Part shown: in pieces, positions 23,681-36,111 of the stretch
Layout of the letters: each line of letters opens with the position of its first letter
How positions within the stretch are numbered: the first letter of the stretch is position 1
Assembly (NCBI GenBank): GCA_947359465.1
Contig: OX375876.1
Location: 65,478,998-65,542,997 of the forward strand
Length of the DNA stretch: 64,000 bases
Origin: Metellina segmentata
Taxonomy: Eukaryota > Arthropoda > Arachnida > Araneae > Tetragnathidae
Reading direction: 5' to 3'
The notes under the pieces: model-generated
What the model was told of the DNA's origin: nothing
The model's database searches: none
The model's input: the letters and a program-made list of their open reading frames with translations, nothing else
Program-made: the position numbers and the translations under genes

Positions 23681-24194
23681 GTAAAAAAGTAAGGTAGGTT
23701 ATGACTCGAATACTTGAACTTGATGTTGGATTGACGAATGAATGAAGCAGACATAGGAAGTTTCAACGATTGTTTATTGTGCATATTCAACGATTAATTT
23801 ACAGTTTGAATGATTAAAGTGCGGTTTTATTTTTATTGTTATTCAGAGATTGTTGGTGTCCAATATTAATCATAGTATAGTTTAGTAGCTTTCGAATAAC
23901 ACCACTTACGCTGTCATCACTTCACGCAATCCAAAGTTACATTGGCCAAAGCTAGCCTAATACTGTAGAATTTGGAAATATTTCCGCCCCATCTCCACTC
24001 CGAACATCATGTTAGATACACGACACTATATTTATCTTCTGAATGTTTACTTCTAGTTCTCAAATCGTAAAACAAAACAATTATAACATTTGGATTTTCA
24101 TATGTCCCCAATACTGTTACGATTTTAAAGACATATTCACGTCAAAGTTTATACAAAAATGTCTCTTACTAAAATTGCTTAAAATGATGTTTTG

Positions 24195-24480
24195 TTTAAG
24201 AGACGATACACATCGACCTTAAAATGAAATAGACGGAGCATGCGACCGCAGTTTCAAGTTATTTCTTCCAGTTGCTCGGTTTGAAGATGTGTCACGTGGT
24301 TGTGGGTAAAAGCATGAATCCTAAACTACTAATTGGTTAACGTGTCTATCCACCGTTATTGAAAATACTAGTCTGCGCTTCCATAGCCAATCGGATAAGT
24401 CCATTTGTTATTTACCCTTCAGACATCGACTCCGCCCACATGATCCGTCTATTTCATTTTAATGTCGATGACGGTACATT
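24195..24480. mobile_element. TIR element Q-M, copy 1
   Basis: The left end CATCGACCTTAAAATGAAAT with AGACGGAGCATG (24202-24233) pairs with CATGATCCGTCTATTTCATT and TTAATGTCGATG at the right (24440-24471). About 30 of 32 positions are complementary. A related pair of ends bounds 25652-26447. No target duplication could be fixed. The superfamily is unknown. Confidence 0.65.
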
Positions 24481-24660
24481 GATGACGTCAAGAACACGAT
24501 TCCCCTAACCAATAAGCTGACTAGTGAAAGACCACAGATTTGTCGTTGTTTACTAAACGGACCCATTCAACAACAAGTGTATTGAATTTTTTACAAATTA
24601 ATCAGTGTATCAGGACAGACTTGTGTTGATGAAATCTAAAAAGAAAAAAATCCTGTCTGC
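24480..24660 (+). repeat. Dispersed repeat Q, copy 2
   Basis: It runs directly on from the TIR element: GACGTCAAGAACACGATTCC, CCAATAAGCTGACTAGTGAA, CCACAGATTTGTCGTTG and CCCATTCAACAACAAG. Copy 1 lacks the adjacent TIR element, so it may represent an unoccupied or deleted version. Confidence 0.7.
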
Positions 24661-25258
24661 TGCAAAATCATGTAAATGGATATAATGATAATGAATATTA
24701 ACATATCCCATTTATGTGAATGCAATGGTATTTTAAACCAGAAAGAAACCACAACGTAATTCAATGCGAAACAATCAAGACAAGTACCACGACCAAACAA
24801 ATTTTGTTAACGACGAACTCCGCGACTTTAAACCATTTACTTCTCTTTTATTACTATTATTATTTGATTAAAAATACTCTGTATTATTATTATTGTAGAT
24901 AATTTAAACCTACAATTGAATGAAGTTTATTCAGAATATAAGCAACGCAAATTAACATAACATTGTTATCTGGTTTAATTGGAGAAAACTTTTATACCTC
25001 TAGAAACTTCTTTGTCTGCATGAATTGAATATAACGATAAACCGCTCATTAACTTATAAAAATTCATACACAAGTTCATTGTAAAATTCATTAATATATG
25101 GATCTATTAAGTACTCAAATACTAATACTAATTGACTTAATTGTCAATTTAATACTAGACGGTATTAAACTAGTCGTTAGGTTTGAGGTTCATGGAAAGT
25201 CGTCATAGTAATTAAATTGGTTACTTCGTGTTGAATTTCACTCTGGTAGTATTTTCAT
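24661..25258. other. AT-rich stretch
   Basis: It has short (TTA)n-like runs near 24850-24900. No other feature was seen. Confidence 0.4.
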
Positions 25259-25427
25259 CTTAAATAATGTCTTAAATAATGTTGCAATAACTTAAATAAT
25301 GTCTTAAATAATGTTGCAATAACTTAAATAATGTCTTAAATAATGTTGCAATAACTTAAATAATATCTAAACTAACGTTGCAATAACTTAAAAAATGTCT
25401 TAAATAATGTTGCGATCACTTAAGCAT
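25259..25427. repeat. Minisatellite, 32-bp unit, ~5 copies
   Basis: The unit is CTTAAATAATGT followed by CTTAAATAATGTTGCAATAA. The first three copies are near identical; the last two carry several substitutions. The 32-bp unit is itself a partial doubling of CTTAAATAATGT. Confidence 0.9.
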
Positions 25428-25540
25428 TGTTTAGTTCCATCTATATAATTTTGCGGTATAGGTAGGATTATTTTTTTAATTTGATTTAATTAATACTAGC
25501 CTAAGTCTTGATATTCTTATTAGCATTTAAACAGTTCAAA

Positions 25541-25651
25541 GCTTGTTGTTGAATGGGACCGTTTTGTCAACCACAGATTTGTTGGTTTTTCGCTAAAAAG
25601 CTATCGGCTAAAGGCCTGCTATTGACGTTGTCACGTTATCACAATTGACCT
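25541..25651 (-). repeat. Dispersed repeat Q, copy 3 (inverted)
   Basis: CTTGTTGTTGAATGGGACCG, CCACAGATTTGTTG and GACGTTGTCACG match the reverse complement of 24480-24590. It is directly followed by a TIR of element Q-M, just as copy 2 is directly preceded by one. The repeat plus TIR therefore form inverted arms of ~140 bp separated by ~950 bp. Confidence 0.65.
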
Positions 25652-26447
25652 TCTAATGAAATAGACAGAGCATGAGGACTGAGTCGCTGTCCTAAGCCCT
25701 CAGAAGGTTAAGTCATGTGTGTTCTTATTATCCCGTATTTCAACTTAAATTCCTAAACATACAAAATCCCAAACAGAATAATTAGTAATGGTAATAAAAA
25801 GTACGGAATACGGATGGGTTATGAATTGGCATGATCCTATTGGCTATTGGCAGACTGGTGTTTTAATCATGCGATGCGGATAACCACTTCAACTATTTAG
25901 ACCCGGTGCACACATCCGGTTTTTCAACGTGCGGCGCCACTGCGGCACCGAAACCCAACTATACACACATAACCGCGAAATGACGCACGAACTCATTTCG
26001 TGCCATTTGCGATGAATATTCTATCGAAGAAAACGTGTTTTTTCGCCTACTTGGTGTAAAAGAAGTATATTTTGAAACAAAATAGACGCCCCACTAGATA
26101 CAACCATTTATTAAGTATTATTTATATTCCATTTGTTTATGAAAACAAGGTACTTCAGACTCATGTGCGGCGCCGTGGGAAACTGCGGTACAAATTGCAC
26201 GCAAGTTGGACGTGCGTCGCCCCAGCGGCGCTGGAGTCTTGTGTCCACTGCTCCATTGGATCTAATGTATCTCAGACTGCGGCAGCGGCGCCGCATGTTG
26301 AAAAACCGGATGATTGCTCCAAGCCTTAATAATTTGTCCCACATTAGGATTCACGCTTTTTTCCATAAACAAGTGACTGATCTTCATATCGAGCAATTGT
26401 CAGAAACGCATGAATCTAAGCGCACATGCTCAGTCTGTTTCATTAGA
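25652..26447. mobile_element. TIR element Q-M, copy 2, carrying a nested Harbinger-type MITE
   Basis: The left end TTCTAATGAAATAGACAGAG plus CATG pairs with the right end, whose reverse complement is ATCTAATGAAACAGACTGAG plus CATG. These resemble the ends of the element at 24195-24480. About 430 bp of the interior belongs to the nested element at 25900-26325. Confidence 0.6.
25900..26325. mobile_element. PIF/Harbinger-type MITE, 426 bp, TTA target
   Basis: The inner TIR core CATCCGGTTTTTCAAC with TGCGGCGCC (left, from about 25913) is matched by the reverse complement of the right end (CATCCGGTTTTTCAAC, TGCGGCGCCGC). Extending outward, GACCCGG.GCA on the left aligns with GGCTTGG.GCA on the right, and both sides are flanked by TTA (25897-25899, 26326-26328). 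A 3-bp TTA target and G-rich ends fit PIF/Harbinger. The short overlapping open frames inside (26072-26344) show no transposase or Myb-like motif. Confidence 0.65.
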
Positions 26448-27498
26448 TGATTATCATACTTGTAAAGATATTTAACCTTCTGAATTTTGAATTGCAGTTA
26501 TAATATTAAGTAAATTATATTCCAAAAAGTGTATTATTTACTGAAATCGGTGAGCGATTCTGCAAACAGAGAAGAAAATAACCGAGCCAAAAATTTTTTA
26601 GACAGTTATCAGGAAGATATCGGTGATGCGATCTGTTTTAATAACCTAAAAGTTATTCCGGATGCATCTCAAGCGAATGATACTAATTTCTTTACCACAT
26701 ACTTTGCATTTTTTCGTATCAAGATATAGCGGAACAAATCGCAGGAAATCGTAATTAATTACACGGCAGGTCAAGCGCAGAGAAATTTTACAAAGAGATC
26801 TAGAGCATTAATCTCAATTACGCTTGATGTACGTGGAAATTCATCTACAAGCCGGAAGATAAAAATGCGGGTGATAAATTAGATCTATGAATCCGAAAAT
26901 TACACTAGCAAACTAATTGATTCACATGTGACCCTATATTGATAATCTTTTTTATACATTCTATTACAATTGTACATTATTCTTATGTATGTTAAGAAAT
27001 TTAGGTTGAAATACAGGCAAATAAAATTTCTTTGAAAAACAGTTATTGAAATCATTGGCTAATTCTTAAAGGTCACTGTTAATTGTATCACTACCAAAAT
27101 TAAGATCACAGAGAGTTAAAAATAAAACACTTACGCAATAAAGGTACGATTTCATAACACTTGTATAAAAAACTTATAATAAAAATTACCAGAAATCTAG
27201 AGATTACTTGGAATTCAAAGTCTGACAATTAGAATAGGGTATAATTTATAGCCCATACAATAAAATGCTTTCGTCTACTTCTACAAAATTCACTGTCCAT
27301 TGTCCATTTCATCCAAATTTACCTTGGTTTGATCTCTGAACAAAAAAAAATATGACTTTAAACTCAGAAAATCGCTCTTCTAATTATGAAATAAGGGCAA
27401 CAATAAATCTAAAATGAGATAAAAGGTGGAAATTCGTAGAAGACTGAAAATTGAAGTGACCTCTAAATTTGTTGAATTTCAAGAAGTTGAGTTCTGTA
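26448..27498. other. AT-rich stretch
   Basis: It has a 66-codon plus frame (26529-26729) without recognised motifs. No repeat match was seen. Confidence 0.35.
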
Positions 27499-28068
27499 CA
27501 TTTGGTCATAGTTCATAAAAACGTGAACTGAGCACGATCAAATATGAGCAAATTGCTATTTTGTATTTCTGATCAATTTTACTTCAATAATATGAAATGG
27601 AGTAAAGACTTTACTGTTTCTATCATAAATGGTTAACTTATTAGAATATGGGTTGTAAATATCTGTCGAATGTGTTTCACAATGGGTTCGAAAATATGTG
27701 ACCAAATTGTAAAACGCGGTAGAGCGTAACGTTTTATGTGAAAGAATGTGTGCCCAGAAATGTCGCGTTTAGGTGTCAGAAGGCATTTGGTCATAGTTTA
27801 TTAAAACGTGAACTGAGCACGATCAAAAATAAGCAAATTGCTATTTTGTATTTCTGATAAATTTTACTTCATTAAATAATATGAAATGGAGTAAATACAT
27901 TATTGTTTAAATCGTAAATGGTTAACTGATTAGAATATGGGTTATAATTATCTGTCGAGTGTGTTTCACAATGTGTTCGAAAATATGTGGCCAAATTGTA
28001 GAACGCAGAGAGTAACGTTATGTGAAAGAATGTGTGTCCAGAAATGTCGCGTTTTGGTGTCAGAAGGC
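27499..28068. repeat. Two-copy tandem duplication, 285-bp unit
   Basis: CATTTGGTCATAGTT starts at 27499 and again at 27784. Both copies continue with AAAACGTGAACTGAGCACGA and AAATTGCTATTTTGTATTTC and end in GTGTCAGAAGGCA. The copies differ at scattered positions and by short indels. Confidence 0.9.
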
Positions 28069-28183
28069 ACTGTTTCGGCCAGTACATAACTTCATTTCTG
28101 TGGCGCAAGCCGTCATTCTGCGCTCGGATTTTGAACGAAAAATTCCAAATACATGTAGAGCTGAACATACGAGAGGGGAATGA

Positions 28184-28837
28184 CCGGCCAACCGGTCTGG
28201 CGGTTAAAGTGTTAGCCTCTAGATAGATAGGTTCCTTGTTCGAATCCAGGACAGTGCATGGATATTTGTAAGCGTATGGTGTAGAGGCGTCTGGTGCAAT
28301 ATAAATCTGTAATGACCGAAAGCCCTCGCGTTGGGTTGGTGTGTAAGTTTGGAGAGATGGGAGCCAGATCAGGTGTTGCCTTGTCATTTGATCGTGGTTC
28401 AAAATGACGTCGTGTTGTCCTCGGATCTTTCCCTTAAGGCAGTGATTCTCAACCTTTTTTTTTGTCGCGACACACTTTTAACGATTTCAAAATTTGGCGG
28501 CACACAAAGAAAAAGATAAGTTTAAAAGTTGTTTGTAAAACTTATAGTTATTACTATAAGTTTAAACGTTTTAAAGATAAAAACAGTGACAAATATGGTA
28601 TTTAACTGTAAAAACAACAGTTTTCTTTTACAGTGTACTTTTCTTTACTTTAAACAAACTTTACTCGTAATAAAAAAAAGCATTATAATTTTTACTATAT
28701 AGATTTCTAAAATTTGGCGGCACACAAAAGTGCCGCGGCACAGTGGTTGAGAATCACTGCCTTAGGGGATTGATCCCGGACCTTCAATAGCCGTTGTGTT
28801 GCTCTAGTACGACGTTAAATAAAATTTCCTTACCGAT
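28184..28837 (+). repeat. SINE family C, split by a hAT MITE
   Basis: The head CCGGCCAACCGGTCTGGCGG and a degenerate B box (TTCCTTGTTCGAATCCAGG) are followed by the shared body (AATATAAATCTGTAATGACC, TTTGATCGTGGTTCAAAATG, CCTCGGATCTTTCCCTTAAG). The tail resumes after the MITE with GGGATTGATCCCGGACC and GTACGACGTTAAATAAAATT. Flanks are AGGGGAATGA (28174-28183) and AGGGGAAAGA (28838-28847), a 10-bp duplication with one change. Without the MITE the SINE is about 326 bp, close to the 328 bp of the copy at 36336. Confidence 0.92.
28440..28759. mobile_element. hAT-type MITE, 320 bp, nested in a SINE
   Basis: The ends are CAGTGATTCTCAACC and its exact reverse complement GGTTGAGAATCACTG. The flanks are CCTTAAGG (28432-28439) and CCTTAGGG (28760-28767). 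The uninterrupted SINE reads CCCTTAAGGGATTGATCCC, which confirms an 8-bp duplication with one later A-to-G change. Internally AATTTGGCGGCACACAAA occurs twice, 220 bp apart (28491 and 28711). Non-coding. Confidence 0.95.
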
Positions 28838-28847
28838 AGGGGAAAGA

Positions 28848-30599
28848 TTCCTATCCTGTCAACACCTGCACATCGTAGATATAATGTTTTTAATATTTTA
28901 ATATCATCAGTCAAATATTTACGAATTGATGATACTTTGAGGAGAAATAAAAAGTAAAGTATTAAATTTAAATTCTTTATATATTAGTTGTTGAAAAAAA
29001 TTTTTTTTTCAACACTACCGACAAAACAATCTGAGTTGCGGACTCCAATAGTAAGGAATGGGGGTTACAAATTGTTTATAGCCCCCTCTGCACACGGAAA
29101 AATAGAACTGGAACTTTATGTTACGCGCAGGGTTCTAAATAACACATTGTACCAAATTGTGGATTGGTCAATGGTGTAGATTTGTGTGAACTGACACTAA
29201 ACTCTGCTTTATATTTATGGATATATGGGGTAGCACCAATCTACAAATAGCTACTCAGCTGCGACCAAATAACCAGGATCACTCCCTTTGCTCTTATTCA
29301 TTCATTATTTCACTATAAATCGGAAATAAACCGGATACCTCAAATAATTCAACTCTCATATCCGCGTGCCTTTACCAGTCTTGGGTCAGTCTTAACGACA
29401 GACAAGCAAGAAAATAAAAGCACTGACATGAAAATACATGTTAATCATTGTTGTACGACATCTCGCATTACTAAAAATAACTTCACAGAACCGTGGATCC
29501 GTGACCGTAACTGAAAGACACGGAGGTCACCCAACAATACAGTCCGATATGATTCGGAAGAGGTCCCTCTAGACGTTTGCCATTAGCAGAAACGACGCGT
29601 TCTGGAATCGAGCGGAGAATTTAACGCGCCGTTAACCATGAGTTGCAGCGTTGACATGTGACTTTAATCACATTATGACATACATAATCTAGATTTTACG
29701 ATGGATTTCGTGTGACGTTATGTATTCACCGAGTATACTATTTTCCATTCGTGTACAAAACTACTTACTGTTATATTAGAACTGAGAATTGTGATTAGTA
29801 ATGTAACTAAGGTTTTATGATGGATTTTTGGATAAAATTTGCTGTGCTTCGGGTATCCATACTTATATTTAGTCATGTTCATTGAAGTAGGTTGCCCTAC
29901 AGCAGATTGATGCAGAAAATAAGTGTTTAACCTCTTCTTAGTTTATTAGCTTTTTATTTATGATTTCTAAAGAAAAGCTCTCTTGCTCAGACGCTTATGA
30001 GTGTAATAAAAACTAAAATAAATTAATAATTGCATATTTTTGTTCCTACAAATTATTTTTGAATCACAATCTTAACGAAGTTTTTTCATTTAACAATGAT
30101 CAAGATTCCTGGCACAAATAATTATTCAATGTAATTTCATTTCATTAAAGTAACTAAGATATAAAAAGAAAATCAGTAAGAGCATTCATATAAAATATAA
30201 AATAAATCAAAACTTTTTATTTCTGTCTTCTGTGCTTAGAATTTCAAAATATTCTTGAAGATTTCTAGATTAATAGATTTCTAAATTTCCATGCTCCTTT
30301 TCTCTCTCTCTCCATATTGCGTTCTCGATTTGCTGTCCATATTACTTTAATCTTTTGTGTCTTTTATTGATACATTTTAGTTATTTTTTTCATTAGTGAT
30401 AGTTTGACACTGGAAAAAAATGTATTCCATTTTGATGAATCGGTCAAGTAATCCATTTGGTACTGGATGAAGTGTTGGGTCCATAAAAAAAGTTCCATAA
30501 TATATGTAGAATTCTCGTCGAAGCTCATTTGGTAGTAAGTTAATTCACACACACGATTAGTGATAGTGGACTGTATGAATTTTATTGTTGAATCATGAA
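28848..30599. other. AT-rich stretch with a less AT-rich patch
   Basis: No recognised gene or element. The part at 29280-29700 is less AT-rich but without coding similarity. The 63-codon frame at 28988-29179 is not convincing. Confidence 0.35.
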
Positions 30600-30725
30600 T
30601 TCAATCACCACACAGGCCATTCTTCCCTGTGAAGAATATAACACAAAAGGGTATTGAACCCCAAGGCAAAATACCTCATGCATTACTGGGCACGCTGCTG
30701 TCTCCCCACACACTCAGAATACGAA
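30600..30725 (-). repeat. Possible SINE fragment with tRNA-like boxes
   Basis: On the minus strand GCAGCGTGCCCAGTAATGCA resembles an A box, and GGGGTTCAATACCC (about 35 bp further) a B box. The following ~70 bp (TTCTTCACAGGGAAGAATGG, GTGTGGTGATTGAATTCATG) could be body. No second copy exists in the window, so the call rests on the box pair alone. Confidence 0.3.
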
Positions 30726-33700
30726 TACAAAAAGAACGAATTCGGCGCCTAAAAAACTAAGATATTACCTGACCTTTGTTCTGAATGTAATAAAGAACAT
30801 AGTTTGCTACTGTTACTTGTTTATACATATTTCTATATGATCCATCTTGAATATTCCATGTAGAACATTTTATATATACCCAGAATATTCCTTGCAGAAC
30901 ATTCCAAGTAAAATTGATTCACGTGAGAAATAAACAGGATTCACAAGTCAAACAGGCTGGGATTATTGCTTCCGAATTACTTTTCAAATTAATACGATTA
31001 AAAAATACAGTTAATTACGTTCTTCAATAAAGTTGTTAAGTTACATCATAGTGCATGGTGGTGTTCAGTGTTGAGTATTAGGTGTTTGGAATGGTCTGAG
31101 TTCATAATTAAAAGAGAACCATTAAAGAAAGAATAGTTAATATTAAACTCACTTGGGGGATAATGATTGAAAACGATTATTTTAACAGAGGATCTTTTCA
31201 AGAAAGTTCATTGCCAGAAAGTCGGTGTCTTTACGAAGTAGCAAGTACATCTCGCACCGGTGAACTAAAAGGAAGGGACAAACTTTACGATTGAGCGGGT
31301 CCATTTGAAGTGAAGGTTAGCAAGGTAGGCGAAGGGCAAGGTTAATGGAACATTAAGGGGGCGTTAGTCTGGAACGAAACTGATGTTTAAGTGAGAACTG
31401 TATTTTAGGAAGTTATTTTTCGATATTCTTAGCAAAACTTTTAAACAGAACCAAATATACCTTCCCGTTTCAGCGATCTCCTTAACACCTCTCACAATTT
31501 TTTACTCCTTACTAATATCTTTACAGCAGAAGAATCAAAGTTCTTATAATCTACAAATCGCGATTTAAACTTACATTTTTTTTTCTAAAATGTAAATGTA
31601 GACAGTGCAAACTTCTCTATATTATACGAAATTCCGTTGATTTTATTTTGTCTGCGTCATTTTTCGGCCCATTACGCTACACATTCACAGAAAATCTACA
31701 CAAATTCACGTCCATTAGCCTATATTCAAATGACCGCTCCAACATTGTCTTTCAATCAGTACTTCCACAGCGAAATATATCACAGCCGAAATGTATTCGA
31801 TTCGAGTTTGAAGCGTAGGAAATTAGTCCAGTCTACGATTTACGAACAGGGAAAGATCTCTAAAAGATGAAAACCTTGATGTGAAAACCCGTCAATCGTC
31901 AAAACGGAAGAAAGTCTACTCTTGATCCCCTTCGTCGACGGTTCCCATAATCTTCATAATAAATCGTCGTGATCAAATAGGATTATTGACCTTTCTTGGG
32001 AAAAATTGGAAAAGTGATTGAAAGAAAAAGGGAGTTTTTGAATCCTCCCAAAAGTAGGTCAAGTGAAGCGATTTTTGAATTTCCACTTCAATTGGTGTCA
32101 GCCGTTTCATCTGATCATTCGCGGCTTTATTTTTATGTTAACGCGGGTATAATACCTCAAGATTGGGGTTAGATAATAGGAGTTCATAACGCTGTTGCAT
32201 AAGGAAAGGCGGTGGATAATCAGGTTCTTTATTGATTTTCAACATTGTTTATCACTTTATTGTGCTTGAGAGCTTCATTTTTAAATGAAAAAGGAACTAG
32301 TCGTTGACTTGAATAATTTTTGATACTCTGTATTGTTATTCAATTCTATGACAATGGCTAGTTAGCATTTAATTAAATAACAATATGCAATACTGATAAT
32401 TAATGCTAACTATAATTAATGTTTTTCAGGGTTGATTTTTCTGATTTGTATATGATTAAAGTGTCTATTGTCTGTTTTTCAACTAGTCTATGTGTATAAC
32501 CTATTTTCTTAATTGGTAGTTTACATATTATACAAATATCACACACTCGTATATGAGTACTTTGTTTCTGATATATACGTATTGGAAACAGAATTTACTT
32601 TTAATGATTATTTCTGATCTTTTACTCCTCAATAGAAATATTTTCAGAAATTTTTTTAGTTCGCAGTAGATTTCTTGACTGAATATATCTGTACCTCGGT
32701 AGAAAAATGACAACTGTCCAAATTCGCTGCTTTTGAGTTATGTCCACAAATCACTCAAAGGTAATGAAATGATAGAAAAGTGAAAATCCTGTCAATACAT
32801 TCTGAAAATATCAAAACATTGGAAAATACTTTTTTACTTTGTATTAAAAATTTAAAAAATAGAAATATAACAACATCAGGTGTAGCCAAAAACTTGAAAA
32901 ATGATTCTTTTACTACCAAAGTGCAGATATAATAAACTTATAAAATTACAAGTAAATACACAGATAAAGTTCTGATCAACTAAAAACACAAAATCATTCC
33001 CTGCTATCACTTTATACTGTTGGTAGGCAATTTATAAATATTTTGATTCTTTGTATTGCGCAACACAGGTTTTCAAGGATATACCGTACGTATAAACATA
33101 AATCTGAAAAATAGAATCCTCACATTTGCAATGAAATTTTTTTAAATTTTGTTGCTGTAAGTTTATTGAGTTTCTCAATTCTCTGTCTTTTCAAGCAAGC
33201 AGCTTCTAAATTGATAAGTAATAACTAGATCAAATATTTGTTGACAAGGCGATATCAGAATGAACGATAGACATACGATAGCATAATTTCTTAAGCAAAA
33301 ACTCACGAAATTTACTCAAGTAGCTTAGATATTAGGAATGATGATAAAAAGGAAAGAAATATCGTTTAAACAATTTTTAATAAATAGAAATAGGAGCTCT
33401 TAAAAGGTTTCAATCAGTTTGAAAAATGGATTTTCAAAATTAAACACGAATAAGAAATTAATTTGTATCTAAAATACGGTGAATTGTTTTTAAATCTATG
33501 AATATATATTTCACACTTATGAACGAAGCACAGAAATAAACGTTATTAGTTCACTATCGAATGGAAACAAGGGATATAAACAATACAAAATCAATAATTA
33601 CGGAATTAATTCACCGATTTTGTCACTTAGTTTGATTATGTTTGATTTAAGTTATGAAACTGCATAATATTTCTTAAACTACTCTGAAAATCTCGACTCT

Positions 33701-35638
33701 TTAATGAAATCTTTCAGCAGTCTGATCACAAAAAGCAATAAAATATCTGGAAGATAGAAATCAGATTAAAAAAATATGAACGATAAAAGGTTAAGCACCC
33801 AAAAATGCCGAATTGACCTTGAACAAAGCAATGAAATAAAATAAAAGTAGACATTCGGTATCTAATTAAATCTAATCTAAAGTTCTAATTAAATCACCTC
33901 AGTCATGTTAATTGTAGTAACATGACTCAGATGCGCTTTTTCCAAGGAATTTTGGGAGACAAGAAGTAACACCAATAAAAGTAAACGAAATGATGGTTAC
34001 ATCTTGTTGGATAATTTTATTTTACTCACATATGAAATTCATTTACAATAGATTCAATACTTATTACAAATGAATTAAAAATTAGATATGAAATGTGTAT
34101 AACGACATTTTTGTATCAAAAGATAGACGCAAAGATACTCATCAATGCCCGAATCTTCTAGTTATTGCATATTAAACCATTAAAAGTATTCTTCAATTTT
34201 CGGCATTCAGGTAAGATAAAAAAAAAGTTCAGACACTGAAGTAATAATTTTTCTTTTTACATGTATCTCTGCCTATAATATAAAAAATGAGAATGAGAGT
34301 GTGTGAATTCATGAGAATGTGTCTGGGTATGCCTTAAGCTGCTTTAATAAGACCAGATTTCAGCATGTTTACACAGAAAGTACTGCTTAGTCAAGCATAA
34401 CAAGTTTGCTGATTTATTTACTTCAAGGCTACACCTACTACGATTTCTAGCGTAGAATGCTCAAAACTCTCTCTTTTTCGTAATCCGATTTAATGTTATA
34501 GAGTTGAACGTTTTCTTCTGCAATCTTGACCTTAATATCCTAAGATGGTGAAATTATTCTTGAAAGGGAAGTTGTCAGATGAAGATGAAAAATTCAATGT
34601 TCGATAAGTGGCATTTCCATTCTCAAGCGCTGGGAAAAATCGTCTGAGCTATCTAGACCGTATATGAGAATGGTACTTGCAGTGTTACGCTTTGCCGAAA
34701 ATGGCGAGTATTGATTTCCCTAATTTCGTTTCATTGGCCATTTACAGCGATGATATCCTCGTTTTCTTTAGAAACGGTGCATAATTTCGAGGTAATGATG
34801 TTAAGATAGATTATCTCGGGTTTGGTAATTTATGCGATGTGTTATCTTTATGAGTAAACGCATCATAAATTGGTTACAAAAAGTGTTCCTACAACGTTCT
34901 AACACTGTTATTTTTATTCAATCAAACGTTGACACAAACGAATGCTATTATATATCTCATAACCGTGCGCATATCATATCCAAAACTGCAAATATATCCT
35001 TTAATTTATTCATTAAAATTGTATTAACTAGGCAATTTGTATAAAAAATTTAATTTGTTCTTGTCGATCTGATCGAGTTCAGTTTCCACTGAATGAAACA
35101 ATATCAACCGCGATAAATTTGTTCTTACTCATTGATGTTGACGTATGACGCATGAAGTACTAGTACATGATAGTCTCGAATTGCAAGTTTTAATTTGAAT
35201 TTCTGAGCGACGCACTTTGACAAAGTTAAATATCTTTTTTGTTTTGAAGAATTATATTCATGAATTCCATTTGTTTGTTCCATAAATGTTGTGTTCAAAG
35301 TTTTTATTACTAACAGAACTATCTAGAGCATGTAGGGAACCCATGTGTCCATATAAGTCCGTAAGTGTATCATTTTTGGACTGAATCCAAATTCTACAGA
35401 GCAAATCCGTTAATTTTTATTAATACATTTTTATTCGTATTTAATCTTTTTATTTTATTTAAAAAAAAAAGACCGTATCGAATCGAAATTATTTTAGTAT
35501 TTTCAATAACAAAGAATAAAATCTGTTTCAACAAAATAGATTCCAGATTGATTAGCACAATTAGAACGGAAGAAAATCATAAGGGATAAATTGATGGCGG
35601 CTACGCTCTTGATTTAGCTCTAATTTGACTTTAAAATA
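30726..35638. other. AT-rich stretch with small hairpins and GC-richer patches
   Basis: No gene or mobile element was recognised in about 5 kb. Patches at about 31220-32120 and 34430-34830 are less AT-rich. A hairpin with a ~16-bp stem (TAGTTAGCATTTAATTA paired with TAATTAATGCTAACTA) lies at 32359-32412, and a 10-bp-stem hairpin at about 33906-33932 (AGTCATGTTA / TAACATGACT). Confidence 0.35.
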
Positions 35639-35910
35639 GGGTCGCGGTGAGACGAATTAACAACCGGTGGGTTGCGACTTCGAAACTCGATCCGAACAAT
35701 GACTTTTGCACGCTAAATCTGTCACACATGTCCTCTCGTTGACTTGAAGTGGAATTTTTGAGATTAGGATTACCATCTCTGCTGTTGACTTCGTCATCTA
35801 TCCATGGATAAAAATTACGAGGAGTTGTCCCAGGATCTTTCCATTCAGGATTGATCCTCGACCCAATATCCCGTTGTGTTGCTCCAATACGACAATGATT
35901 CGACTACCTA
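35639..35910 (+). repeat. SINE family A, diverged copy
   Basis: The modules are in order: a shortened head (GGGTCGCGGTGAGACG, AACAACCGGTGGGTTGCGAC, TTCGAAACTCGATCC), CACGCTAAATCTGTCACACA, a GACTTCGTCATCTATCCATG segment, AATTACGAGGAGTTGTCCCA, and a tail ending CCCGTTGTGTTGCTCCAATA. The A-box region has a deletion. Confidence 0.8.
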
Positions 35911-36111
35911 ACATGCCTATCTAACGACTCTAACATGTCTGACAACTTCCCCCGTCAGACTGGCACCACTAGCTCAAAGACTGGTCGTTGATAGTTTATG
36001 ATCGGCACGAACGCCAGTCTGTTATCAGCTTTTGTCAACATCGCACTGCGTCTTCATGGTGCTACCAAATATTCAAATGCTCTCCTATACAAAGCATATG
36101 GGTAGGTATTT
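35911..36111. other. Short spacer between SINE copies
   Basis: No recognised feature. Confidence 0.4.

Noticed and set aside
25259..25427. Regular repeats resembling a CRISPR array
   Set aside because: Units are contiguous with no unique spacers, and the window is eukaryotic; it is a minisatellite.
26072..26450. Overlapping frames of 77-105 codons on both strands
   Set aside because: They lie in the GC-rich TIRs of a Harbinger-type MITE; openness on both strands and lack of motifs argue against coding.
27872..28402. 176-codon minus-strand open frame, the longest in the window
   Set aside because: It runs across the end of a tandem duplication and into a SINE. Its N-terminal part is antisense SINE sequence, and no domain is recognisable.
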